Positions 1 through 7,090 of a DNA stretch of 9,775 bases are shown in pieces. The first letter of the stretch is position 1. Each line of letters starts with the position of its first letter. The notes beneath the pieces are model-generated. The model had not been told where the DNA came from. It made no database searches and saw nothing but the letters and a program-made list of their open reading frames with translations. The DNA lies in NCBI GenBank assembly GCA_919902745.1, contig CAKKRN010000076.1, positions 1-9,775 on the forward strand, read 5' to 3'. Source of the DNA: Syntrophaceae bacterium (lineage in GTDB: Bacteria > Desulfobacterota > Syntrophia > Syntrophales > UBA5619). The position numbers and the translations under genes are program-made.

Positions 1-12
1 CGTCGAATATTC

Positions 13-42
13 TTGACATACCGGAACACCTTTATCTATAGT
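13..42 (+). promoter_or_regulatory. Candidate sigma-70 promoter for trpB2-iorAB
   Basis: A consensus -35 box TTGACA lies at 13-18 and a near-consensus -10 box TATAGT at 37-42, with an 18-base spacer. Transcription would begin near base 49, giving a leader of about 45 bases before the ATG at 94. No other plausible promoter is visible upstream of trpB2. The call rests on box match and position only. Confidence 0.55.
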
Positions 43-93
43 CCGAAAAATCAAGGGGGTAGTTCTTAACAATTAAAAAAAGGAGGAGACAAC

Positions 94-1461
94 ATGACAC
101 AGATTATCAAATATCAGCTAAACGAGAGCGACATGCCACGCCAGTGGTACAACATTGTGGCCGACATGCCGAACAAGCCGGCGCCGGCACTGCATCCGGG
201 CACCGGGCAGCCGGCCGGGCCGCAAGACTTCGCGCCGCTGTTCCCCATGAACCTCATCGAGCAGGAAGTAAGCACCCAGCGGTGGATTGATATTCCCGAG
301 CCGGTGCTGGCGATCTATGCCCAGTGGCGCCCATCGCCGCTGTGCAGGGCGCGCCGCTTCGAGCAGGCCCTGGGAACGCCGGCCAAGATTTATTTCAAAT
401 ATGAAGGTGTGAGCCCCTCGGGAAGCCACAAGACCAACACCGCGGTGGCGCAGGCCTACTACAACAAGCTGGCCGGCACCAAGCGCATCACCACCGAGAC
501 CGGCGCCGGCCAGTGGGGTAGCGCCCTGAGCTATGCCTGCAACATCTTCGGCATCCCACTGAAGGTCTACATGGTGAAGGTCAGCTTCGAACAGAAGCCC
601 TACCGCAAGAACATCATGCAGATCTACGGGGCCGAGGTTGTGCCCAGCCCCACCAACGCCACCAACGCCGGCCGGGCCGTCCTGGCTCAGGATCCCAACA
701 GCCTGGGCTCTCTGGGGATCGCCATCTCCGAGGCGGTGGAGGATGCCGCCCCCCGCGAGGACACCAAGTACACCCTGGGGTCGGTGCTCAACCACGTGCT
801 GATGCATCAGACCATCATTGGCCTGGAGGCCCAGAAACAGTTCAAGATGGCGGGGGACTACCCGGACGTGGTGATCGCCTGCTGCGGCGGTGGCAGCAAC
901 TTCGCCGGCATCGCCAGCCCCTTCCTTGCCGACAAGTTTGCCGGCAAACAGGTGCGGCTCGTCGGTGTTGAACCGACCGCCTGCCCGACGCTGACCAAGG
1001 GGCACTTCCACTATGATTTCGGCGATGCGGTGTGCACCACCCCGCTGTTGCCGATGTATACCTTGGGACACGACTTTGCCCCCGCGGGGATTCATGCCGG
1101 CGGCCTGCGTTACCATGGCATGGCCCCCATCATCAGCCAGTTAAAGAAGGACAATCTGATCGAGGCGTACGCCTATAATCAAATCGAATGTTTCAAGGAT
1201 GCGATCACCTTTGCCCGGGCGGAAGGGATCATCCCCGCGCCCGAGTCGTCCCACGCCATCCGGCACGTCGTGGTGGAGGCGCAGCGCGCCAAGGAAGAGG
1301 GAAAGGAGCGGGTTATCCTGTTCAATCTGTCGGGACACGGGCATTTCGACATGTCGGCTTACGATAAGTACCTGGCCGGCGCCATCGAGGATGCACCGCT
1401 GCCGCAGAGTTCTCTGGACGCTTCGTGGGAGAAGATCAAAGGGCTGCCGAAGGTGGCATAA
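94..1461 (+). CDS. trpB: Tryptophan synthase beta chain, TrpB2 type
   Basis: This PLP enzyme of 455 residues is predicted to make L-tryptophan from indole and a serine-type donor in the cytoplasm. The PLP lysine lies in SGSHKTN (K113), the catalytic glutamate in ETGAGQWG (E135) and the cofactor-phosphate loop in GGGSN (265-269). The C-terminal SGHGHFD (413-419), the W in ETGAGQWG and the N-terminal extension are marks of the TrpB2 branch, as opposed to the classical TrpB1 that partners TrpA. No trpA is adjacent, so it probably works without the usual alpha-subunit channel. Some archaeal TrpB2 enzymes are reported to prefer O-phosphoserine; whether this one does cannot be seen. The start is well fixed by AGGAGGAG at 81-88. 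It lies upstream of iorAB on the same strand, suggesting indole salvage or aryl-amino-acid metabolism more than de novo synthesis. Confidence 0.92.
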   Translation: MTQIIKYQLNESDMPRQWYNIVADMPNKPAPALHPGTGQPAGPQDFAPLFPMNLIEQEVSTQRWIDIPEPVLAIYAQWRPSPLCRARRFEQALGTPAKIYFKYEGVSPSGSHKTNTAVAQAYYNKLAGTKRITTETGAGQWGSALSYACNIFGIPLKVYMVKVSFEQKPYRKNIMQIYGAEVVPSPTNATNAGRAVLAQDPNSLGSLGIAISEAVEDAAPREDTKYTLGSVLNHVLMHQTIIGLEAQKQFKMAGDYPDVVIACCGGGSNFAGIASPFLADKFAGKQVRLVGVEPTACPTLTKGHFHYDFGDAVCTTPLLPMYTLGHDFAPAGIHAGGLRYHGMAPIISQLKKDNLIEAYAYNQIECFKDAITFARAEGIIPAPESSHAIRHVVVEAQRAKEEGKERVILFNLSGHGHFDMSAYDKYLAGAIEDAPLPQSSLDASWEKIKGLPKVA

Positions 1462-1472
1462 CAGCAGGGCAT

Positions 1473-1506
1473 GATCCGGGGTGGGATTATAAATCCTCCC
1501 CGGATC
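1473..1506 (+). terminator. Strong hairpin between trpB2 and iorA (terminator or attenuator-like)
   Basis: GATCCGGGG at 1473-1481 pairs perfectly with CCCCGGATC at 1498-1506. Inside it GGATT (1484-1488) pairs with AATCC (1492-1496) around a three-base loop, separated from the outer stem by a small internal loop. The stem starts 11 bases after the trpB2 stop. No proper U-tract follows (ACCTTTGAG), so it could be a weak terminator, a processing or stability element setting trpB2 and iorA levels apart, or an attenuator. The structure is seen directly; the role is inferred. Confidence 0.5.
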
Positions 1507-1532
1507 ACCTTTGAGTCCCCTCAATTCGTTCC

Positions 1533-1537
1533 GGAGG
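1533..1537 (+). promoter_or_regulatory. Ribosome binding site that fixes the iorA start
   Basis: GGAGG stands 8 bases before the ATG at 1546. The in-frame ATG at 1471 would run translation through the hairpin at 1473-1506 and has only a weak AGGG upstream. The 25 residues it would add do not resemble the family N-terminus, so 1546 is preferred. Confidence 0.8.
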
Positions 1538-1545
1538 CTTTCCTG

Positions 1546-3492
1546 ATGGCCGACACCTCCTTTGAATCAAGTCGTCCTGCCGCCTCCCTGCTTATGGGCA
1601 ATGCCGCTATCGCCCGCGGCGCCCTGGAGGCGGGTGTGCGTTTTGCAGCCGGCTATCCCGGCAACCCTTCCTCGGAGATCCTCGGTTTTCTCAGCAGCGA
1701 TACCGCAGACAGAGTATACGTGGAGTGGAGCATCAACGAGCCCGTGGCCATGGAGGCAGCGGCAGCCGCCTCGCTTGCAGGTCTGCGCTCCCTGGTGACT
1801 ATGAAGCACAACGGCGTCGCCCTTTGCGTCGATTTTATGTATGCCTTCAGCATGACGGGCTGTCGGGGCGGCATGGTGTTGATCGCCTGTGACGACCCCG
1901 GAGCCATGACCAGCAGTGTGGAAATTGATTCGCGCTCCCTGGCAGCCCTTACGCGCCTGCCGGTGCTGGAGCCGTCCACTCCCCAGGAAGCCAAGGAGAT
2001 GGTCAGGCAGGCATTTGACCTCTCGGAGGAAGTGGGGATGATGGTGATCGTGCGGGTGGTAACACGTTTGTGCCACGGTCACGGCGAGGTGGAGTGCGGT
2101 CCGTTGCCGCCGGTAAGCGATGCCGCGCACTTCGATGTTAGCCGCCCCTGCTCCGCCGCCCCCAACCAGTTCTTGCCGCTGACTCGATCTGTGCTGAAAA
2201 AGCTGACTGCCATCCAGGAGCGCTTCGAAGTCTCGCCATTCAACGCCTCGCACGAGGAGTCCGGGGCCGATATTCTCGTGGTCGCATCGGGCCTGGGATG
2301 GATGTACGCCCGCGAAAGCGCCGGCGCCGTTAACCTGCCGCCGGCATCATTCCTTAAGATCGGCACTCCTTACCCTTTTCCGGATCGTCTGGCGCTGCAG
2401 GCCATGCGCGGCAAGCGGTGCGTCCTGGTGTTGGAGGAGACGGACCCCTGGATAGAGGAGCGACTGAAGATTCTGGCGTCCGATCTGGCGGCGGAAGGAC
2501 ATGTGCCGGTTGTCCTCGGTCGGGGACGTCTGGGAGAAACCGGTCTTTTGGAACGCTACGGCGAGCTGAGCAACGATGTGGTGCGCCGTGCTTATCAGCG
2601 GGCCTTTGGCGTGGAACTGGCGCAGCGCTGCCGGCCGTTCAGCGAGCGGGCCTCTCAACTTCTGGAGGGGACATTGCCGGTGAGACAGTTGTCGTTCTGC
2701 GCCGGCTGCTCGCACCGCGAGACATACTGGGCCATCAAGGCGGCTTTAGCCCTGGATGGGCGGGACGGTTTTGTGTCGGGAGACATCGGCTGTTACGGCC
2801 TGGCCACCGGTCCGACCGGCTATAACCTCATCAAGGCACAGCACTGTATGGGATCGGGGACCGGCATGCTCAGCGGTTTTGGCAAGTTGGCGCAGTTCGG
2901 CTGGCAGCAGCCGGTTATCGCGGTTTGCGGTGATTCCACCTTTTTTCACTCGGCCATTCCGGCGCTGATCAATGCCAGGATCAACGGCAGCCAGGGGCTG
3001 TTTGTACTCCTGGATAACACGGTGACCGCCATGACCGGAATGCAGCCCAACCCCGGCTCGGGTTTCCAGATGCACGGCGGGGGACGTCCGACGGTCGCCC
3101 CGGAGGCTATTACCCGGGCCATTGGCCTGCCGACGGAGGTGCTCGATCCTACTCGGGTAGATGACAACATTGCCACCCTCTTCCACCTTTTGCAGAAACC
3201 GGATCTGTCGGTGGCGATTTTCCGCCGTCCCTGCGTGATTCACGCCACCCGCCAGCATGGCGGTCCGGTAGATCAGGTATGGGTGGAACAGGACGCATGC
3301 CTGGGCGATGCCTGCGGCTGCAACCGCTTCTGCGTGCGGGTATTGGGCTGTCCGGCCAACAAATGGGATGAAGGGATCGGAAAAGCCTATGTTGACATGA
3401 ATACCTGCAGCGCATGCGGTTTTTGCATTTCCCTCTGTCCGTCCGGCGCCATACATAGGGCAGCATTCCAGGATGGAGGCAGCCGGCCATGA
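1546..3492 (+). CDS. iorA: Indolepyruvate:ferredoxin oxidoreductase, alpha subunit
   Basis: The 648-residue large subunit of the oxygen-sensitive cytoplasmic IorAB enzyme converts indole-3-pyruvate (or a related aryl-pyruvate) plus CoA to the aryl-acetyl-CoA, CO2 and reduced ferredoxin. The N-terminal pyrimidine-binding domain has the GYPGNPSSEI loop and the conserved Glu region NEPVAMEAA. The TPP domain shows CAGCSHRE (C385, C388), GDIGCYG and the TPP/Mg motif GDST (462-465) ending at N491. The C-terminus carries ferredoxin-like cysteines: a regular CxxCxxCxxxCP cluster (C621, C624, C627, C631) and an irregular first set (C585, C590, C592, C596, C602). The gene overlaps iorB by ATGA, so the two are translationally coupled. 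Length and all domains are intact. The preferred aryl-pyruvate cannot be told from sequence. Confidence 0.93.
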   Translation: MADTSFESSRPAASLLMGNAAIARGALEAGVRFAAGYPGNPSSEILGFLSSDTADRVYVEWSINEPVAMEAAAAASLAGLRSLVTMKHNGVALCVDFMYAFSMTGCRGGMVLIACDDPGAMTSSVEIDSRSLAALTRLPVLEPSTPQEAKEMVRQAFDLSEEVGMMVIVRVVTRLCHGHGEVECGPLPPVSDAAHFDVSRPCSAAPNQFLPLTRSVLKKLTAIQERFEVSPFNASHEESGADILVVASGLGWMYARESAGAVNLPPASFLKIGTPYPFPDRLALQAMRGKRCVLVLEETDPWIEERLKILASDLAAEGHVPVVLGRGRLGETGLLERYGELSNDVVRRAYQRAFGVELAQRCRPFSERASQLLEGTLPVRQLSFCAGCSHRETYWAIKAALALDGRDGFVSGDIGCYGLATGPTGYNLIKAQHCMGSGTGMLSGFGKLAQFGWQQPVIAVCGDSTFFHSAIPALINARINGSQGLFVLLDNTVTAMTGMQPNPGSGFQMHGGGRPTVAPEAITRAIGLPTEVLDPTRVDDNIATLFHLLQKPDLSVAIFRRPCVIHATRQHGGPVDQVWVEQDACLGDACGCNRFCVRVLGCPANKWDEGIGKAYVDMNTCSACGFCISLCPSGAIHRAAFQDGGSRP

Positions 3493-4097
3493 CGGAAACA
3501 GCAAAGATGAATGTATTGATCACCGGGGTGGGGGGCCAGGGAAATGTGGTGGCGGCGCACCTGTTGGGGGTGCTGGCGCAACGCCAGGGATACCGGGCAG
3601 TGGTGGGCGAGATGTATGGCCTGTCGCAACGGGGCGGGTCGGTGGTGAGCCATGTCAGACTCACTTCAGGAGAAACGCTGCCGCCATTGGTGTCGCAAGG
3701 CGAGGCGCACGTCATCGTTGGCCTGGAGCCGCTCGAGGCGCTTCGGCAGCTCTGTCTGCTCGGCGATCAAAGCACCCGTGTGATTGTCAACAGTCACCCG
3801 GAGGTGCCGGTGAACGTCATGACCGGCCGAACACCGGCAATGCCGGTGCATGCGATCCTCCAGGAGCTGCGCGCCCTCTCCTCCGGCGTCACGATCCTGG
3901 ACGGACTGCGTCTGGCGCGCCAGGCCGGGGGGGCAAAAACCCTCAATCTGGTGATGCTGGGGGCGCTCATTGGCAGCGGCTATCTGCCGCTGCAAGCGGT
4001 GGGGATGGCGGAGGTGCTGGCCGGGGAGTTCGACACGGATAAGGCGGCCATGAACATGACGGCCTTCGAGGCCGGCATTGCGGCCGCCAAAGCCTGA
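3489..4097 (+). CDS. iorB: Indolepyruvate oxidoreductase, beta subunit
   Basis: A 202-residue small subunit of the pyruvate/ketoisovalerate oxidoreductase gamma-domain family, which completes the 2-oxoacid:ferredoxin oxidoreductase with IorA. Visible family motifs are GVGGQGN near the N-terminus (13-19) and GLSQRGGSV (44-52). It carries no Fe-S cysteines, as expected for this subunit. GGAGG at 3475-3479, inside the end of iorA, supports the ATG at 3489; an internal ATG at residue 7 is a less likely start. The start overlaps the iorA stop (ATGA), which points to coupled translation and equal subunit amounts. It ends 14 bases from the convergent dctM gene. Confidence 0.92.
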   Translation: MTETAKMNVLITGVGGQGNVVAAHLLGVLAQRQGYRAVVGEMYGLSQRGGSVVSHVRLTSGETLPPLVSQGEAHVIVGLEPLEALRQLCLLGDQSTRVIVNSHPEVPVNVMTGRTPAMPVHAILQELRALSSGVTILDGLRLARQAGGAKTLNLVMLGALIGSGYLPLQAVGMAEVLAGEFDTDKAAMNMTAFEAGIAAAKA

Positions 4098-4110
4098 CAG
4101 GGCGGCTTTT
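4083..4110. terminator. Possible compact terminator between convergent iorB and dctM
   Basis: GCCGCC at 4083-4088 pairs with GGCGGC at 4101-4106 and is followed by TTTT on the + strand. An alternative pairing is AAAGCC (4089-4094) with GGCTTT (4104-4109). The stem includes the last codons of iorB. On the - strand no long U-tract follows, so activity for dctM is doubtful. It is the only candidate in the 14-base gap between the two stops. Confidence 0.4.
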
Positions 4111-4111
4111 G

Positions 4112-5419
4112 TTACTTCACAAGATCCGATAGAACGAGCACCGTCCAGTAAGGAAATAACATGAGCAGTATGATTGATATGATATAAGCGGGAATGTACC
4201 AGAAGGCGCCCCGAAACACGGTTGCCAGGGAAATATCAGGGGCCATTCCGGCAACAATATAACAGCAAATACCGATCGGGGGCATGATCGAACCCATGGT
4301 CGTGACGATGGTGATGACCTGGCCGAACCAGATCGGGTCGTACCCGAGCTGTACCACGAGGGGATAGAATATGGGCAGCGACACCAGGAGGAACGCCAGT
4401 GCATCCATCACACAGCCGCCGATGACGTAGCATAAAAGAATTACAGACAGGAGCATCCAGTTCGGCAAGGCCAGTCCGCTGATCCATCCGGCGACCTCGT
4501 AAGGCAGCCTGGTTATCGTCAAAAAGCGGCTAAAGATTACGGCTCCCGCGACAATCATGAAGACAAGGCAGGAAATGCGGAGTGTATCGACAATGGATTT
4601 GAGAAATCCTTGCCAGGAGAGCTTCCTTCTGATGACACAGATGGCGAGCCCGAGAGTGCAACTCACTGCTGCTGCCTCCGTTGCGGTGACTACACCGGTG
4701 AAAAGGGCGTACATGATGATGGCAAAGAGGATAAGGACGTCGATAATGTCGGGCAGGGCCTTAAAACGTTCTTTCCATGTACTCTTGGGTCCTTTAGGCC
4801 CCCAGTCAGGATGCCGCCAGCAGATAAAGAAAACGGTGGCCGCAATAGCGATCGTCAGGATGGCGCTCGGTATGATGTTGCCAAAAAAAAGCTTCCCTAT
4901 CGATTGTCCAGTGTAAAGTCCGTAAACGACGAGAACGATGCTGGGCGGGATGAGGACGCCAAGGGTAGCGCCGGCGGCCACGGAACCGGCGTTGAGTTGG
5001 GGATGGTAATTGTATTTCTTCATCTCCGGTATGGCCACCTTGCTCATGGTCGCTGCCGTGGCGGTGTTGCTGCCGCTGATGGCCGAAAATGCCGCACAGG
5101 CCATAATCGTTGTGATGGCCAGCCCTCCCTTGTAGTGGCCGAACCAGCGATATGTCGCTTGATAGAGGCCATTGTTGTACCCCCCATAGTGAACGAACTC
5201 GCCGACGAGGATGAACATGGGAATAACCGTGAGCCCGTAGTTGGAGAAAATGCTCCACATGTCGGCCCCGACCATGCCGAATGCCGCCTTGAACGAGGTC
5301 ACATAGGCAAAGCCCAGAAAGCCGATCAACGCCATAGTGAAACCGGCCGGTATCTTGAATAAAAAAAGGACGGCAAACATGATCGCAATGCCGTATACGC
5401 CGACCATAGGTCCTTCCAT
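4112..5419 (-). CDS. dctM: TRAP transporter large permease (DctM family)
   Basis: This 435-residue integral inner-membrane protein is the ion-coupled transport subunit of a tripartite ATP-independent periplasmic importer. About a dozen hydrophobic segments span its length. Family landmarks are the first re-entrant region GSNTATAATMSKVAIPEM (116-133), the LIPPS loop (156-160) followed by YGLYTGQSIGKLFFG, and the C-terminal repeat with IMPPIG. The start is supported by AGGAGG-type bases at 5426-5433, which overlap the dctQ stop; only 2 bases separate the two genes, so they should be translationally coupled. It is the last gene of dctP-dctQ-dctM. The substrate is decided by DctP and cannot be read from this subunit. 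Confidence 0.93.
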   Translation of the reverse strand: MEGPMVGVYGIAIMFAVLFLFKIPAGFTMALIGFLGFAYVTSFKAAFGMVGADMWSIFSNYGLTVIPMFILVGEFVHYGGYNNGLYQATYRWFGHYKGGLAITTIMACAAFSAISGSNTATAATMSKVAIPEMKKYNYHPQLNAGSVAAGATLGVLIPPSIVLVVYGLYTGQSIGKLFFGNIIPSAILTIAIAATVFFICWRHPDWGPKGPKSTWKERFKALPDIIDVLILFAIIMYALFTGVVTATEAAAVSCTLGLAICVIRRKLSWQGFLKSIVDTLRISCLVFMIVAGAVIFSRFLTITRLPYEVAGWISGLALPNWMLLSVILLCYVIGGCVMDALAFLLVSLPIFYPLVVQLGYDPIWFGQVITIVTTMGSIMPPIGICCYIVAGMAPDISLATVFRGAFWYIPAYIISIILLMLFPYWTVLVLSDLVK

Positions 5420-5421
5420 CC

Positions 5422-5904
5422 CTATTCCTCCTTGGGAGACAGCTTTTTTAGAAAATCAACGAAGGCGGAGAAGCATAACAGAGCAAACCCTACGGATACG
5501 GCAAAGACGAAGGGGTGAAAAGCAATCTTCAATGTTTCCGATACTTCATGGGATTCGTATATCTTCATGCCCCAGACATAGACCTGCCAGGACACGATCC
5601 CGAAAAATATCATGATGACAACGTCCGCCAGCGCTTCAATGCAGGTCTGAATCTTTTTCGGAAATCTTTCGGTCAGGATGTCCACCACGATATGGTCCTT
5701 GTTTTTCTGGGTGTAGCCAAGGGCAAAGGCGATGACGACGGCGCCCAGGAAGGAAACGATCTCGTAGGTCCCCCTGAAGGGTAAATGAAATATTCTCAGG
5801 ACAACGTTTCCGGTAGCGAGAAGCATGAGGGCGAGCACGGCAATGCCGCCCAGGATCATGGAAATTCGATTGAGAAAGATATTTATCGCTTCGAGATATT
5901 TCAT
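5422..5904 (-). CDS. dctQ: TRAP transporter small permease (DctQ family)
   Basis: This 160-residue membrane subunit pairs with DctM. Four hydrophobic helices are visible near residues 15-36, 47-65, 88-110 and 127-150, the standard DctQ layout. The segment FRGTYEIVSFLGAVVIAFALGYTQ matches the typical second helix and the start of its loop, and DHIVVDIL follows. The start is fixed by GGAGG at 5910-5914. The length is normal for the family. The stop lies 2 bases before the dctM start. Between dctP and this gene sits a 154-base gap holding a copy of the leader element described at 5917-5984, so its expression may be tuned separately from dctP. Confidence 0.92.
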   Translation of the reverse strand: MKYLEAINIFLNRISMILGGIAVLALMLLATGNVVLRIFHLPFRGTYEIVSFLGAVVIAFALGYTQKNKDHIVVDILTERFPKKIQTCIEALADVVIMIFFGIVSWQVYVWGMKIYESHEVSETLKIAFHPFVFAVSVGFALLCFSAFVDFLKKLSPKEE

Positions 5905-5916
5905 CTTCCCCTCCTA

Positions 5917-5984
5917 ACCCCGGTAAGCGGGATAAGTAGGTTAACGAAATGGCTTTCTGCTAGAAAACAATTTCTAACTTACTA
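5917..5984 (-). repeat. Leader element, copy A (before dctQ)
   Basis: This segment aligns with 7155-7232: 40 of 51 bases match without gaps (5917-5967 against 7155-7205), then, after a 10-base gap, 14 of 17 (5968-5984 against 7216-7232), counted by hand. It holds a CCCG/CGGG inverted repeat (5919-5922, 5928-5931), the palindrome GTTAAC (5940-5945) and the inverted repeat TTTCT/AGAAA (5954-5958, 5962-5966). It ends 12 bases before the dctQ ATG, next to its ribosome site, so it could act on translation, on RNA processing between dctP and dctQ, or as a protein-binding site. Confidence 0.75.
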
Positions 5985-6058
5985 CACCCACCGACAGGCA
6001 CGAGTATGCTTCTTTGTCGATAAGGACCAACATCGGCAAACACCGGCGCCGGCTTGTC
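5985..6058 (-). other. Rest of the dctP-dctQ gap
   Basis: No gene is visible in this stretch. The only structure is the palindrome CCGGCGCCGG (6043-6052) just after the dctP stop, which has no following U-tract on the transcribed strand. It may protect the 3' end of a processed dctP message, but it is not a convincing terminator. Confidence 0.35.
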
Positions 6059-7090
6059 CTACTTACCGGCAAACTGTTTTTCGTATTTATCTTTCAGTTT
6101 GTAGAGATCCTGCATGACCTGGGCCCCGTTGAGCCCCGCCGCCGTTACTCTCTTGACGTAATCATCGATCATTGGTTTAACCAGGCCGGGGATCTGGGCC
6201 TTTTCGGAGGCAGGCAGGTTCAGCACCTGATGGTTGTATTTCTCTTTCGACCATTTGAGGGCTTCCTTGACGTGATTGTCAACGTATGTGGCCGTCCATT
6301 CCGCCTGTTCGCGCCTGAGGTCGTCAAAGACCTTCTTCACGTCGGCAGGCAGTGAATCCCACTTCTCTTTGTTCATCACCACGGCGAAGGTTACGACAAA
6401 GAGGTTCGTGTCTGTCGCATAGGGCGTGTAAGCGGCAAAGTTGAAGTCTTTGAGTATCTCCATGGAAGAGACTACCCCTTTGACCACGCCTTTCTGCAAT
6501 GCTTCCGGGGTTTCCGACTGAGGCATCGCAATCGGAATGGCGCCCAGTCTCTTGACAGCTTCTGCGCCCGTGCCCGATACCCGCAGCTCCATTCCTTTCA
6601 GGTCTTTCAGTGATTTTACCGGCTTGGACGTCATGAAATCAGCCGGTGGGCAGGTAAAGAGGGTGAGAAGTTTAACTTTTTCGAATTCTTTCGGATATTT
6701 TTCGATAAGGTCGTAAAGAGAGAGACTGGCGGCCTTGGCGCTCGTGAAGCCGATAGGCAGGTCAACGGCTTCGGAAACAAGGAAGCGGCCTGGCTGGTAA
6801 CTCATGGCAAAGTTGCCGATGTCGGCCGTGCCGGTAATAACGCCGTCAAAGATGTTTTTTGCGGGAAGAAGTGTGCCGCCCGGGAAGGTCTGCACCTTCA
6901 CCGCGCCTTTGGTCCTTTGTTCCACCTCTTTGGCCCACCTTTCCATCTGAACACTCGGAAATGTCGAGGCCGGCGGAAAATTGGCATAGGTCAGCTTTAT
7001 CTCACTCCATACGCTTCCGGGAAGAACGATGTGCGCGCCTAAAATAAAAATAAACGCAAAAAGAATCGGCAAACTTTTTTTGGCTTTCAT
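6059..7090 (-). CDS. dctP: TRAP transporter solute-binding protein (DctP family)
   Basis: This 343-residue periplasmic protein captures the substrate and delivers it to DctQM. Its signal peptide has a KAKK n-region, a hydrophobic core near residues 7-23 and a probable cut near residue 29 (VWS/EI). The mature part follows the DctP pattern: LTYANFPPAS, FPGGTLLPAKNIFDGVITGTADIG, and MELRVSG with R170 at the place of the conserved Arg that usually salt-bridges a substrate carboxylate. ETPEALQKGVVKG follows where relatives commonly have GVVDG. A carboxylate ligand is therefore likely, but which one is unknown. The start at 7090 follows an AAGGGGGG site (7097-7104) and gives a proper signal peptide; an upstream in-frame ATG at 7327 lies before the predicted transcription start and is rejected. 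First gene of the operon. Confidence 0.92.
   Translation of the reverse strand: MKAKKSLPILFAFIFILGAHIVLPGSVWSEIKLTYANFPPASTFPSVQMERWAKEVEQRTKGAVKVQTFPGGTLLPAKNIFDGVITGTADIGNFAMSYQPGRFLVSEAVDLPIGFTSAKAASLSLYDLIEKYPKEFEKVKLLTLFTCPPADFMTSKPVKSLKDLKGMELRVSGTGAEAVKRLGAIPIAMPQSETPEALQKGVVKGVVSSMEILKDFNFAAYTPYATDTNLFVVTFAVVMNKEKWDSLPADVKKVFDDLRREQAEWTATYVDNHVKEALKWSKEKYNHQVLNLPASEKAQIPGLVKPMIDDYVKRVTAAGLNGAQVMQDLYKLKDKYEKQFAGK

Noticed and set aside
118..1116. Long open frame on the - strand opposite trpB2
   Set aside because: It lies wholly inside a clear TrpB2 gene, has no family-like sequence, and GC-rich codon bias commonly opens such antisense frames.
2746..3504. Long open frame on the - strand opposite iorA
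   Set aside because: It covers the TPP and Fe-S domains of IorA in antisense and shows no recognisable motif.
4610..5362. Open frame of 250 codons on the + strand opposite dctM
   Set aside because: DctM is certain on the other strand; this frame is rich in charged low-complexity stretches typical of shadows.
6043..6052. Palindrome CCGGCGCCGG after dctP as a terminator
   Set aside because: It has almost no loop and no following U-tract on the transcribed strand, and dctQM continues in the same direction.
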